Numbered from the stretch's first letter, positions 25,387 through 33,373 are shown. The stretch is DNA of 54,326 nucleotides from Selenomonadaceae bacterium (GCA_017518105.1 JAFWWC010000020.1:66056-120381); one strand, 5' to 3'. A program made the numbers and translations. Notes: generated by a model from the letters alone, not told the origin.

Positions 25387-26148
25387 TTACTGATAAATTT
25401 CCTTCGCCATCGGGAAAACTGCCCATGCTTTTGGCCAACCTGCATAAAATCCTAGTTGCGTGATGATTTCTACCATTTCTTCCTTAGTCACGCCATTATT
25501 TTTTGCGTTCGCAAGGTGATGTTTAAGCGCGTCGGTGAAAATTCCCGCGCCAATCAACGTTGAAACCGTTACGATACTCCTATCATGCAAGGAAAGGATA
25601 TTATTGCGGCTCCAGACCTCTCCAAACAAAATATCGTCGTTGTAATGTGCGAATTCCGGCGCGAAGTCCCCTAAATTGTTGCGTCCTGCCGTCTGTGTAA
25701 TCTGTTCGCCGACGTTATCAAAAGTTTTCGCCGCATCATCGCCGTAAACCTCCTTTGCCATAGGAAAAACAGCCCAAGCCTTTGGCCAACCTGCGTAAAA
25801 GCCCAGCTGAGTGACAATCTCGACCATTTCATCGCGAGTAACGCCATTTTTCTTCGCCGTTTGAATGTGATACTGCAATGAACTGTCGATAACGCCAGAA
25901 CCGACCAATGCGCAAATCGTTACAATGCTTCTGTCGTGCAAAGAGAGAATATCATTGCGATTCCAGACCTCGCCGAACAAAATATCATCGTTATAGCGTG
26001 CGAATTCGGGCGCGAAGTCTCCTAACCTGTCGCGACCCGCCGTTTGAACAACTTTTACTGCTTTTGAACCTTCCATAGCTATTGCCTCCGTCGAAAACAA
26101 ATTTAAAATGCAAAATGCCGCTAAACCTGCCGCAAAAAACTTTTTCAT
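25387..26148 (-). CDS. Secreted protein with two carboxymuconolactone decarboxylase-like domains
   Basis: 253 aa. A signal peptide at about 1-24 is followed by two copies of a ~110-residue CMD/AhpD-fold domain (about 33-140 and 147-253). Each copy carries GR(D/N)xLGDFAPEFA, LSLHDRSIVT and QLGFYAGWPKAWAVFPMAKE. The CxxC of peroxidase-active AhpD is absent from both, so a redox function like AhpD is unlikely. An export signal is unusual for this fold. The substrate is unknown. It has its own promoter at 26169-26197. Confidence 0.85.
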   Translation of the reverse strand: MKKFFAAGLAAFCILNLFSTEAIAMEGSKAVKVVQTAGRDRLGDFAPEFARYNDDILFGEVWNRNDILSLHDRSIVTICALVGSGVIDSSLQYHIQTAKKNGVTRDEMVEIVTQLGFYAGWPKAWAVFPMAKEVYGDDAAKTFDNVGEQITQTAGRNNLGDFAPEFAHYNDDILFGEVWSRNNILSLHDRSIVTVSTLIGAGIFTDALKHHLANAKNNGVTKEEMVEIITQLGFYAGWPKAWAVFPMAKEIYQ

Positions 26149-26168
26149 GCTGTCACCTCCGCGAAATG

Positions 26169-26197
26169 ATTGTATATCACCGAAAAATTTTTAGCAA
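26169..26197 (-). promoter_or_regulatory. Predicted promoter of the CMD-domain gene and asd
   Basis: Minus-strand TTGCTA (26197-26192), 17-bp spacer, TACAAT (26174-26169), 20 bp before the ATG at 26148. Confidence 0.55.
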
Positions 26198-26222
26198 TAA
26201 GAAAATCCCGCCGCGTCGACGA

Positions 26223-26372
26223 GATTTTGAGCTTTGAAAGTGATTTTGAGCGTTGAAAATCGTTTTGGACGTTTGAAAATGCTTTTGAAGGCTTGAAAAC
26301 GATTTTTGAGCTTGAAAAATGATTTTGGACGTTTGAAACGAGTTTTGAAGGCGATTTGGAGGGTCAAAATAC
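26223..26372. repeat. Degenerate tandem repeat, period 19-20 bp
   Basis: About seven units with consensus near GATTTTGARCGTTTGAAAAY start at 26223, 26242, 26262, 26281, 26301, 26321 and 26353; one short unit lies at 26340. The last unit plus following bases recurs about 90 bp later (26443-26490: GATTTGGAG... then ACGTTTTCC). There are no spacers, so it is not CRISPR. A minus-strand open frame through it (26177-26431) has a biased, repetitive translation and no RBS and is not called. The remaining bases up to 26539 show nothing else recognised. Confidence 0.65.
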
Positions 26373-26539
26373 GTTTTCCGGAATAACGGAATTTGTATCG
26401 CGCCGTTATGCGGGTTTTTCGGCAAGTGCAAAAATCAGGGCTGATTTGGAGCTTTGATTTACGTTTTCCACGTACATGGATTTTGTAAAATGGACAAAAA
26501 AATGCCTCTGATAAGCTAAGAAGTCTTTCGCGAGAAAAT

Positions 26540-26568
26540 TTGACACTGAAAAATTTTTATGCTATGTT
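26540..26568 (+). promoter_or_regulatory. Predicted promoter of rplU-prp-rpmA
   Basis: TTGACA (26540-26545), 17-bp spacer, TATGTT (26563-26568). Confidence 0.7.
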
Positions 26569-26643
26569 AGGCGCGCCGCTCGACGAGGCTTAAACGCTAA
26601 GGCGTGCCGCAGTCGGCGAGTTCATCCAGTGGAGGTGTTAAGG
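26569..26643 (+). promoter_or_regulatory. Structured 5' leader of rplU, possible L21-type leader
   Basis: About 70 nt of GC-rich leader between promoter and start, with short hairpins (CTTA/TAAG around 26588-26600; GCCG-CAGT-CGGC near 26606-26617). L21 operons in Firmicutes often carry an autoregulatory leader; whether this is one cannot be told by eye. Confidence 0.3.
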
Positions 26644-26955
26644 TTGTACGCAATCATCAAAACAGGCGGCAAGCAGTACAAAGTCGCCGAGGGCAACGAG
26701 ATTATCATTGAGAAGCTTGACGCGGAGGAAGGTTCTTCGGTCACGTTCGAGGAAGTTTTAGCTATCGGCGAGGGCGAGGAGATTAAAATCGGTCGTCCGC
26801 TCGTCGAAGGCGCGAAAGTCACCGCTTCGGTCGTCAAAGTCGGCAAAGGTCCCAAAATCCGCATTTTCAAGTACAAACACAAGACTAATTACCGTCGCCG
26901 CCAAGGTCATCGCCAACCCTTTACGAAAGTTAAGATTGAAAAGATTGAGGGCTAA
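26644..26955 (+). CDS. rplU: 50S ribosomal protein L21
   Basis: 103 aa. The N-terminus [13 protein letters not shown] and the C-terminal [20 protein letters not shown] region are diagnostic. The start is TTG at 26644, with GGAGGTG at 26631-26637; a longer frame from 26629 would include the RBS. First gene of the standard rplU-prp-rpmA operon. Confidence 0.96.
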   Translation: MYAIIKTGGKQYKVAEGNEIIIEKLDAEEGSSVTFEEVLAIGEGEEIKIGRPLVEGAKVTASVVKVGKGPKIRIFKYKHKTNYRRRQGHRQPFTKVKIEKIEG

Positions 26956-26958
26956 AAA

Positions 26959-27294
26959 ATGATTCTCGCGGAGATTTACAAACAGGAAGACGGCAAGACT
27001 ACAGGTTTTTTAGTCAGCGGACATGCTAACAAGGCTCCACGCGGCTTTGATATTCATTGCGCCGCCGTGTCGACAATTTCGCAGTCAACTTTTCTTTGTT
27101 TAAGGGATTATCTCAAGCGTAAAATGACTGGCGAGGCTAAACACGGCAAATTACTCGTGAAACTCAAGGACGCGCCCGACGAATTAACCGAAGTCGCCTT
27201 CCAAACGATGATTATCGGCTTAAAAGAGGTTGAGAAGCTCGCTCCGCAAATAATCAAGGTCAAAGAACAAATTCTCGGAGGTGAAACTCAATGA
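26959..27294 (+). CDS. prp: Ribosomal-processing cysteine protease Prp
   Basis: 111 aa. His22 (SGHA) and Cys34 (DIHCAAVS) form the catalytic dyad at the same positions reported for S. aureus Prp. Prp removes an N-terminal leader from L27 in Firmicutes and relatives. It sits between rplU and rpmA and its stop overlaps the rpmA start (ATGA). The rpmA product carries a matching leader. Confidence 0.94.
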   Translation: MILAEIYKQEDGKTTGFLVSGHANKAPRGFDIHCAAVSTISQSTFLCLRDYLKRKMTGEAKHGKLLVKLKDAPDELTEVAFQTMIIGLKEVEKLAPQIIKVKEQILGGETQ

Positions 27295-27584
27295 TTGATT
27301 TCAAATTCGATTTACAGCGTTTCGCGCACAAAAAAGGCGTAAGTTCCACTCGAAACGGTCGCGACAGTGAATCTAAGCGTTTGGGCGTCAAAGAACAGGC
27401 AGGAACAGTCGTTACGGCGGGCAGTATCCTAGTTCGTCAACGCGGAACGCATTTCCACCCCGGTCACAACGTCGGACGCGGCAAAGATGATACTTTGTTC
27501 GCAAAAATCGCTGGCAAGGTCGCATTCGAGCGCAAAGGACGTTATCAGCGCAAAATTAGCGTCTACGCCGTCGAAACTGCTTAA
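27291..27584 (+). CDS. rpmA: 50S ribosomal protein L27 with Prp-cleaved leader
   Basis: 97 aa. The first ~12 residues ([12 protein letters not shown]) form the extra leader typical of Firmicutes L27, with cleavage expected around RF/AHKKG. The mature protein then starts [19 protein letters not shown], followed by [14 protein letters not shown]. Removal of the leader is needed because the L27 N-terminus reaches the peptidyl transferase centre. Last gene of the operon. Confidence 0.96.
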   Translation: MIDFKFDLQRFAHKKGVSSTRNGRDSESKRLGVKEQAGTVVTAGSILVRQRGTHFHPGHNVGRGKDDTLFAKIAGKVAFERKGRYQRKISVYAVETA

Positions 27585-27592
27585 AAAATCGG

Positions 27593-27621
27593 TTGACAAG
27601 AAATTAAAGGCGTGCTAATAT
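27593..27621 (+). promoter_or_regulatory. Predicted promoter of tRNA-Leu
   Basis: TTGACA (27593-27598), 17-bp spacer, TAATAT (27616-27621), 9 bp before the mature tRNA 5' end. Confidence 0.75.
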
Positions 27622-27630
27622 GCAACCTGC

Positions 27631-27717
27631 GCCGAAGTGGCGGAATTGGCAGACGCAGCAGACTCAAAATCTGCCGTAGGCAACTACGTGCCGGTTCGAG
27701 TCCGGCCTTCGGCACCA
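27631..27717 (+). tRNA. tRNA-Leu (anticodon CAA)
   Basis: 87 nt class II tRNA. Acceptor stem GCCGAAG (27631-27637) pairs with CTTCGGC (27707-27713), then discriminator A and encoded CCA. Anticodon stem GCAGA/TCTGC encloses loop CTCAAAA, giving CAA (reads UUG). A variable arm and the TPsiC loop GGTTCGAGTCC follow. Confidence 0.95.
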
Positions 27718-27743
27718 AAACGAAAAAAATATCCTGAAATAAA

Positions 27744-27770
27744 AAATCCCCTCGGTAATCGGGGGGATTT
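27744..27770. terminator. Terminator after tRNA-Leu, also usable on the minus strand
   Basis: Stem AAATCCCC (27744-27751) / GGGGATTT (27763-27770) with flanking T and A runs; it serves the tRNA and the convergent DUF192 gene. Confidence 0.75.
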
Positions 27771-27774
27771 TGCT

Positions 27775-28116
27775 TTACAAGTTTAAATTTCGCGTAAATT
27801 TCTGTCCGACTTCGAGTTTAAGGCGTTGAGCCTCGCCGCTGGGCAGTTCCAAAGCTCCCCACGCCCCAAAACAAATACTCATTCCGAGCCACGGCATTAC
27901 GTCGCGGGCAATTTTTTTTATGCGGAAGTCTTCATCGAGATAAACAACGTCGATAGCAAAGCGCATGAACAGCATATGGATACTATTGCACGGCGCAAGC
28001 AACAATCCGCGACCTTCAGGCAGTCTACGACGCATCATCAGCCCGCGAAGTCGACTAAAAAAAGTTTTAGCAATCTCAACCTCAAGATTTTGCCCGTTGA
28101 TAAAAAATTTTTCCAT
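27775..28116 (-). CDS. DUF192 family protein
   Basis: 113 aa, one DUF192 domain: RLRGLMMRRRLPEGRGLLL, then CNSIHMLFMRFAIDVVYLDE and a C-terminal GALELPSGEA segment, all family hallmarks. The function of the family is unknown; many members are exported, but no signal peptide is seen here. It begins only 4 nt after the duplicated tail of the upstream zinc-ribbon gene and ends the glmM-asc transcript. Confidence 0.85.
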   Translation of the reverse strand: MEKFFINGQNLEVEIAKTFFSRLRGLMMRRRLPEGRGLLLAPCNSIHMLFMRFAIDVVYLDEDFRIKKIARDVMPWLGMSICFGAWGALELPSGEAQRLKLEVGQKFTRNLNL

Positions 28117-28120
28117 TAAA

Positions 28121-28333
28121 TCACCTTGAAAGCTTCGCCAGCACTAAAAGACCGATTCCAATCGCCAGCGTGATAAAAATAATCGGAAGAGCGACAAAAA
28201 ACATCAGCGCGGCGAGTGCAAAGCCGATTAACACTGCGGCGACTTGTGCAAGACGATTTCCGCCGAGCAAAGCCCGAATAAACGAGCCAATCACCCGCGC
28301 AAAGATATTTGAGCCGCCAAAGTTGACGAAAAA
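28121..28333 (-). pseudogene. Detached duplicate of the zinc-ribbon protein's C-terminal half
   Basis: In the same frame as the upstream gene, directly after its TGA, 71 codons encode FFVNFGGSNIFARVIG... ending LAKLSR and a stop, almost the same as the end of that protein. There is no ATG and no clear RBS; a GTG lies inside. It would be made only by stop-codon readthrough, re-initiation or after a recombination event. See the repeat entry for 28121-28546. Confidence 0.6.
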
Positions 28334-28546
28334 TCATCTTGAAAGCTTCGCTAGCACTAAAAGACCGATTCCAATTGCCAGCGTGATAAAAATAATCGGA
28401 AGAGCGACAAAAAACATCAGGGCGGCGAGTGCAAAGCCGATTAAGACTGCGGCGACTTGTGCAAGACGATTTCCGCCGAGCAAAGCCCGAATAAACGAGC
28501 CAATCGCCCGCGTGAAGATATTTGAGCCGCCAAAGCTGACATAAGT
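28121..28546. repeat. 213-bp direct tandem duplication
   Basis: 28121-28333 and 28334-28546 align end to end, period 213 bp (71 codons, so frame is kept). Roughly 95% of aligned positions agree; the distal few bases diverge more. Of the inner differences, most are silent in the protein frame. Confidence 0.9.
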
Positions 28547-28750
28547 CCCGCGTGCCCCGTAATATCTGCGTTTTTGACTGAAATTATCCTCCGAACGTTC
28601 ATTTTCTCCGTTTGCGTCAATCGTCACGCCGTTAAAGAAAGTTTTTTCCGTATTAGTCATCTCGCGGACGTTTCCTTCGGTATTTTCGTAGCCGCAAGCC
28701 GTGCATCGCATTGAACTGCCCAAATCCTTGCCGCACCTCCGACACTGCAT
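28334..28750 (-). CDS. Zinc-ribbon membrane protein, unknown function
   Basis: 138 aa. The N-terminal zinc ribbon has CRRC and CTAC (Cys3, Cys6, Cys16, Cys19). A polar linker of about 70 residues follows, then a hydrophobic C-terminal region with two likely membrane helices (VAAVLIGFALAALMF and LPIIFITLAIGIGLLVLA). The ATG follows the epimerase TAA directly, with GGAGTG upstream. Its 3' half is duplicated just downstream. Function unknown. Confidence 0.75.
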   Translation of the reverse strand: MQCRRCGKDLGSSMRCTACGYENTEGNVREMTNTEKTFFNGVTIDANGENERSEDNFSQKRRYYGARGTYVSFGGSNIFTRAIGSFIRALLGGNRLAQVAAVLIGFALAALMFFVALPIIFITLAIGIGLLVLAKLSR

Positions 28751-29656
28751 TTAAATCACTCCTAAAAATTTTTTTATGCCCTCTTGTAAGGAAACCTTCG
28801 GCGACCAGCCCGGCAAAAGCTTGTAAGACTTCCACGGCACCATAACTTCACGCGCCCGATAAGGTCTTCCGCCCCACTCGATAGAAAGTTTCTTGCCCGC
28901 GACGTTCTCGAATATTTTCACGACCTCGCGCAGGGGAATAGGTTTCGTCGACGATACGCCATAAGTATCGCAGTAATCATACTTGCACGCCGCCAACAGC
29001 TTGCCCGCAATTATAAACGCCTCAATCACGTCATCGACATAAACAAGATCCATCAGTTGCCCGCCCGGCGACATCTTCAACGTCTCGCCTGATTCGGAAA
29101 TCTTTTTCAGCAAGCCGAGAATCTTTCCGCGTTTATCGTCGGCTCCGTAGGTGTCGAACAGGTGGAGCGCAATACATTTCAAGTTGCGTGCCTCGGCGTA
29201 GTATTTGATTATGCCCTCGAAGCATTCTTTAGTTGCTGCATAGAGATTGACGGGGCTGTACTCGGCGTCGTCGTAGTGTTGAGTAAAGGTGCCGACGTTT
29301 ATAAAATTGTAGACGTTGTTGGCGACCATAGCATCAAGTAGTTCCGTGCCGAAGGTTATATTGCTTTGAATCAAATCTTGAATGTCCTCGAAGCGGTGTG
29401 CGTTCATAAAGTTAGTTGCCAAATGATAAACAACGTCGGGGCGGCGGTCATCAACGCAAAGGTCGGTTATGATGTCAAGAACGGTGTTATCCTTGTCGTA
29501 GACGTGGAATTGAACATTACGGCGGAGGTTATCGCTAAGCTCGTCGATTTTGGAAGTCGGGCGAACTATCGCGTAGACCTCGTGCCCGTCATTGATAAGC
29601 CGTTCAGCCAGATGGTGTCCGATAAAGCCCGTGATACCCGTCATTAAAATTTTCAT
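28751..29656 (-). CDS. NAD-dependent epimerase/dehydratase, probable CDP-sugar 4-ketoreductase (AscF-like)
   Basis: 301 aa extended SDR. GITGFIGHHLAERL cofactor loop at about 6-19 and a YxxxK pair in NLYAATKE at about 150. It is last in a cluster that builds a CDP-linked 3,6-dideoxyhexose, after a 3,5-epimerase-like gene, where CDP-ascarylose pathways have the reductase AscF. The role is inferred from position and fold; an abequose or paratose-type reductase or another epimerase is possible. The ATG at 29656 has AAGGAGGG upstream. Confidence 0.75.
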   Translation of the reverse strand: MKILMTGITGFIGHHLAERLINDGHEVYAIVRPTSKIDELSDNLRRNVQFHVYDKDNTVLDIITDLCVDDRRPDVVYHLATNFMNAHRFEDIQDLIQSNITFGTELLDAMVANNVYNFINVGTFTQHYDDAEYSPVNLYAATKECFEGIIKYYAEARNLKCIALHLFDTYGADDKRGKILGLLKKISESGETLKMSPGGQLMDLVYVDDVIEAFIIAGKLLAACKYDYCDTYGVSSTKPIPLREVVKIFENVAGKKLSIEWGGRPYRAREVMVPWKSYKLLPGWSPKVSLQEGIKKFLGVI

Positions 29657-29669
29657 CTCAAGCCCTCCT

Positions 29670-30218
29670 TCAGAACGGCGAATCGAACTCGGCAAGCGTC
29701 GGATGCTTTTGGTCGCGGGCTGAAATAATCGGCGCGTCGCATTGCCAATCGATACCACATGAGCTCCAAAGGATTCCCTTGTCGTTTTCAGGAGAATAAA
29801 CGCTCGTGACGTTGTAAAGCATGATTGCCCGTTCGCTCAATGTTAAAAAGCCGTGCGCCAGTCCTTTCGGGATATAAAGCATGTTGGCTTTCTCGGCTGA
29901 CAGTTCAAAGGCGCAGTGCTTGCCAAAGGTCGCTGAACTCTTCCGCAAGTCAACGATTACATCTTTAACCGCGCCTTCAAGGCAAGTGACAAGCTTGACG
30001 TGGTCGGCGGGCGGCGTTTGGAAGTGCATTCCACGCAGAACATTTTTTATCGACGAGGAGAAATATTCTTCTCTAAAGTCCGTCGCAAGCCCCATCTCCG
30101 CGAATATGTCGGCGTGGAAAATCTTCACGAACGAGCCGCGATTATCACCGCGAACAATCGGTTGCAACTCAAATAAACCCTCAAGCGGCGTCGAAACTTT
30201 TTCAAACAAAGCACTCAT
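29670..30218 (-). CDS. Sugar-nucleotide 3,5-epimerase family (RfbC/AscE-like)
   Basis: 182 aa cupin-fold epimerase. GDNRGSFVKIF, NVLRGMHFQ (catalytic His) and PKGLAHGFLTLS match the RmlC family. In a cluster with CDP-glucose genes and no dTDP-rhamnose genes, it more likely acts as the C5 epimerase of CDP-ascarylose synthesis (AscE) than as RmlC. It overlaps rfbH by 4 nt. Confidence 0.82.
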   Translation of the reverse strand: MSALFEKVSTPLEGLFELQPIVRGDNRGSFVKIFHADIFAEMGLATDFREEYFSSSIKNVLRGMHFQTPPADHVKLVTCLEGAVKDVIVDLRKSSATFGKHCAFELSAEKANMLYIPKGLAHGFLTLSERAIMLYNVTSVYSPENDKGILWSSCGIDWQCDAPIISARDQKHPTLAEFDSPF

Positions 30219-31540
30219 CTTATCGCCTCGCGAATCTTTTCAATCATGTAATCAATCTGCGCCGCTGTCATGCCAGGATAAACGCCAATCCAGAACGTGT
30301 CATTCATAATCCTATCCGTATTGTCCAAACTGCCGACGACGCGATAACCCGTGCCGCTTGCTCGCATGTCATCAAAGCAGGGGTGTTTAAGCAGATTGCC
30401 CGAAAAGAGCATCCGAGTTTGAATGCCGTTGCCCTCCAAGTGTTTGATAATCTGGTTGCGGTCGACGCCCGCCTTACACGTTATCAAGAAGCCGAACCAA
30501 CTCGGACGAGAATTATCGCAGGGCGTGGGCAGAATCAATTTATCTTGCAGGTCGCGCAAGCCTTCAAAGAGCCGAGTAAAGTTTTGGCGGCGACGCTTGA
30601 CGAACGCGGGCAACTTCTTCAGCTGAGCACAACCAACAGCCGCTTGCATATCCGTTATCTTGAGGTTGTAGCCGAAGTGCGAGTAAACGTATTTATGGTC
30701 GTAGCCCTGCGGAAGTTCGCCGCGCTTGCCGTCGAAACGATGCCCGCAGAAATTATCTTTGCCGGGCGGACAAATGCAATCGCGCCCCCAATCGCGGAAG
30801 GAACGAATCAGCTTATGGAGCTTGGGATTGTTCGTATAGACTGCGCCGCCTTCGCCCATAGTCAGATGATGTGCGGGATAGAAACTCGAAGTGCCGATGT
30901 CGCCGATTGTCCCCGTGAATTTCTCTTGCCCGTCGATTGTATAAGTCGCGCCGAGTGCGTCGCAGTTGTCCTCGACGAGCCAGAGATTATGACGGTCGCA
31001 GAAGTCTTTGACGGCTTTTAAGTCGAACGGGTTGCCGAGCGTGTGAGCAATCATAACCGCCTTAGTCTTATCGGAAAGAGCCGCCCCCAACTTCGTAACG
31101 TCGATATTGTATTGCGGGATTGTCACGTCTACGAAGACGGGCACCGCGCCATATTGAACAATCGGAGAAACGGTCGTAGGGAAGCCCGCCGCAACTGTTA
31201 TGACCTCGTCGCCGCGTTTGATTTGGCGTTCGCCCAAAAGCGGAGAAGTCAAAGCCGAGAACGCAACTAAGTTAGCCGACGAACCCGAATTGACGACCGA
31301 ACAGAACTTGACGCCCAGATAAGCCGCAAAATTTTTCTCGAACTCGTCAACGTAGCGTCCCGCCGTCAGCCAAAAGTCAAGCGCACTGTCAACAAGATTA
31401 GTCATCTCGTCGCCGTCATAAACGCGGGAGGCATAAGGAATTCTGTCGCCCGCCTTGAAGTCTTTCTTCTGGTTGTGGAAGGTGTCGCAGTATTCGCGCA
31501 CCATTCCTAAAATTTTTTCTCTCATCTCAGTTTCAGTCAT
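30215..31540 (-). CDS. rfbH: CDP-4-keto-6-deoxyglucose 3-dehydrase (E1, RfbH/AscC)
   Basis: 441 aa PMP-dependent enzyme of the aminotransferase fold that removes the C3 hydroxyl. The family's hallmark replacement of the PLP lysine by histidine is visible in SFYPAHHLTMGEGGAV, and a C-x-C-x7-C [2Fe-2S] pattern is in CICPPGKDNFC. It normally needs a ferredoxin-type reductase (E3, AscD/RfbI), which is not in the window. It overlaps rfbG by 4 nt. Confidence 0.92.
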   Translation of the reverse strand: MTETEMREKILGMVREYCDTFHNQKKDFKAGDRIPYASRVYDGDEMTNLVDSALDFWLTAGRYVDEFEKNFAAYLGVKFCSVVNSGSSANLVAFSALTSPLLGERQIKRGDEVITVAAGFPTTVSPIVQYGAVPVFVDVTIPQYNIDVTKLGAALSDKTKAVMIAHTLGNPFDLKAVKDFCDRHNLWLVEDNCDALGATYTIDGQEKFTGTIGDIGTSSFYPAHHLTMGEGGAVYTNNPKLHKLIRSFRDWGRDCICPPGKDNFCGHRFDGKRGELPQGYDHKYVYSHFGYNLKITDMQAAVGCAQLKKLPAFVKRRRQNFTRLFEGLRDLQDKLILPTPCDNSRPSWFGFLITCKAGVDRNQIIKHLEGNGIQTRMLFSGNLLKHPCFDDMRASGTGYRVVGSLDNTDRIMNDTFWIGVYPGMTAAQIDYMIEKIREAIR

Positions 31541-32592
31541 GCGTTAAGTCCTCCAAAGTCATTTATCTGCCGTTCCATGCAAGCGGAAAGGTCTTCGCCC
31601 GCTTGATAAACTTTTGTCCACTCGACGACTTTATCTATCGCCTGTGCTATGTTCCAACGCGGCTTCCAATCAAAAACAGTTTTTATCTTTGAACAATCCA
31701 GCTTTAAGAAGTTCGCCTCCTTAGCAAGATTGACCGCTGAACTTTCCCACGTCAAGTCCTCGCCCCAACGCTCGCAAAAGATTTTAACAAGCTCGCCCGT
31801 CGTCACACAGTCGCTTTCGTCCGGTCCGACATTATAGCAGTCCGCCAAAGTTTTATCGGCGTATTGAGCCTCAGCAATCATCATGTAAGCAAAGAGCGGT
31901 TCCAAAACGTGCTGATAAGGTCTGACGGAATTTGGGTTACGAACTTTGATATTCTCTTTGGCAAGAGCGGCACGCACACAGTCGGGAACAATCCTAAAGT
32001 CCGCGAAGTCGCCGCCGCCTATGACGTTGCCCGCACGAGCCGTGGAAATCGCCGCCTCAATCTTATCAAAGCTCCGCCGATAACAAGCCGTCACGAGTTC
32101 GGAGCAACTCTTGCTATTCGAGTAAGGGTCGATACCGTCTAGCGTGTCAGTCTCGCGGTAGCCCCAAGCCCATTCGTTGTTGCGATAAACCTTGTCCGTC
32201 GTGACGTTCAGGAAAGATTTAACCGTCGAACTCTGCCGCACGCACTCCAGAATATTCACCGTGCCCATAACGTTGGTCGCGTAGGTTTCGGCGGGATTTT
32301 TGTAGCCTTCGATGACGAGCGGTTGCGCCGCCATGTGAATGACAATTTCAGGGCGGCTCGCGTCGAAAGTTTTCTTTAGCCTGTCGAAGTCTCGAACGTC
32401 GCCGATTACCGAATTAATTTCCTTGTCCAGCCCAATCAGTTCAAAGAGGCTCGGCTTAGTCGGCGGCTCCAGAGCATAGCCCGTGACCTGTGCGCCGAAC
32501 GCATTTAGGATAAACGTCAGCCACGCGCCCTTAAAGCCCGTGTGCCCCGTCACGAAAACTTTTTTGCCGCGCCAGAACTTTTTATCAGTCAT
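31537..32592 (-). CDS. rfbG: CDP-glucose 4,6-dehydratase
   Basis: 351 aa SDR. VFVTGHTGFKGAWL cofactor loop at about 11-24, and the YSNSK catalytic segment after the TTDKVYRN motif. It converts CDP-glucose to CDP-4-keto-6-deoxyglucose. The start at 32592 follows GGTGAG; a longer frame into rfbF is unlikely. Second step of the CDP-dideoxyhexose cluster. Confidence 0.93.
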   Translation of the reverse strand: MTDKKFWRGKKVFVTGHTGFKGAWLTFILNAFGAQVTGYALEPPTKPSLFELIGLDKEINSVIGDVRDFDRLKKTFDASRPEIVIHMAAQPLVIEGYKNPAETYATNVMGTVNILECVRQSSTVKSFLNVTTDKVYRNNEWAWGYRETDTLDGIDPYSNSKSCSELVTACYRRSFDKIEAAISTARAGNVIGGGDFADFRIVPDCVRAALAKENIKVRNPNSVRPYQHVLEPLFAYMMIAEAQYADKTLADCYNVGPDESDCVTTGELVKIFCERWGEDLTWESSAVNLAKEANFLKLDCSKIKTVFDWKPRWNIAQAIDKVVEWTKVYQAGEDLSACMERQINDFGGLNA

Positions 32593-32605
32593 AAGCTCAC
32601 CAACC

Positions 32606-33373
32606 TCAATTCCAAATTTTCCACGGCGCACCCTTCTGCCAAAGCTCTTCCAGTTTATTCTTGTCGCGGAGCGTGTCCATGCACTGCCAAAAGCCCTCGT
32701 GACGATAAGCCATGACCTCACCTGCCGCCGTCAACTTTCTCATCGGCTCCTGCTCAAGCATGAAGTTGCCGTCCAGATAATCGAACACCGCCGCATTCAT
32801 GACCATATAGCCTGCGTTAATCCAGCCGACGTCCTCTTTGCTTTTCTCGCGGAAGGCAAGCACCTTGTCGCCGGCGAAGTCGATATAACCAAATCGGCTG
32901 TCGGGCTTGATGGCAGTTATCGTGCAAATCTTGCCGTGTGCCTCGTGGAACTTCAAAAGCTCTTTTATGTTCACGTCCGAGACGCCGTCGCCATAAGTCA
33001 GGAAAAAATTTTCGTCGTCAATGTAAGGTTGAATCAGCTTTATGCGTTTGCCCGTCAAGCTATCGTAGCCCGTATCGACGACTGTAACTTTCCACGGCTC
33101 AGAAAAATTATTGTGCACGCTAACTCGATTATCTCCCTGGAAGTCAAACGTTACGTCGCTGTTATGAAGTGCATAATCAGCAAAGAAACTTTTTATGACG
33201 TGTTGCTTGTAGCCCGCACAGATGATGAACTCGTTATAGCCGAAGTGCGAATACTCCTTCATGATGTGCCAGAGTATCGGCTTGCCGCCAATCTCAATCA
33301 TCGGCTTTGGGATAAGTTGCGACTCTTCACTTATTCGCGTGCCGAAGCCGCCCGCCAAGATTACAACCTTCAA
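32606..33373 (-). CDS. rfbF: Glucose-1-phosphate cytidylyltransferase
   Basis: 255 aa. VILAGGFGTRISEES, then PKPMIEIGGKPILWHIM and NFFLTYGDGVSDV (metal-binding aspartate), as in RfbF/AscA. It makes CDP-glucose from CTP and glucose-1-phosphate. The start is TTG at 33373; it overlaps the chelatase gene by 47 nt, a long overlap, and GAGGAGAGG lies upstream. Confidence 0.94.
   Translation of the reverse strand: MKVVILAGGFGTRISEESQLIPKPMIEIGGKPILWHIMKEYSHFGYNEFIICAGYKQHVIKSFFADYALHNSDVTFDFQGDNRVSVHNNFSEPWKVTVVDTGYDSLTGKRIKLIQPYIDDENFFLTYGDGVSDVNIKELLKFHEAHGKICTITAIKPDSRFGYIDFAGDKVLAFREKSKEDVGWINAGYMVMNAAVFDYLDGNFMLEQEPMRKLTAAGEVMAYRHEGFWQCMDTLRDKNKLEELWQKGAPWKIWN

Noticed and set aside
26223..26372. 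Possible CRISPR array
   Set aside because: Units are 19-20 bp, imperfect and have no spacers; no cas genes in the window.
26177..26431. 84-aa minus-strand open frame in the repeat block
   Set aside because: The translation only mirrors the DNA repeat (Phe/Gln/Ser/Lys runs); no RBS and no promoter spacing that fits.
28116..28337. 73-aa minus-strand open frame over the duplicated tail
   Set aside because: It is in another frame than the duplicated protein sequence, with a basic, cysteine-rich, shadow-like translation and no RBS.
29670..30218. dTDP-rhamnose pathway
   Set aside because: Only the epimerase would fit; rmlA, rmlB and rmlD are missing and the other genes are CDP-sugar types.
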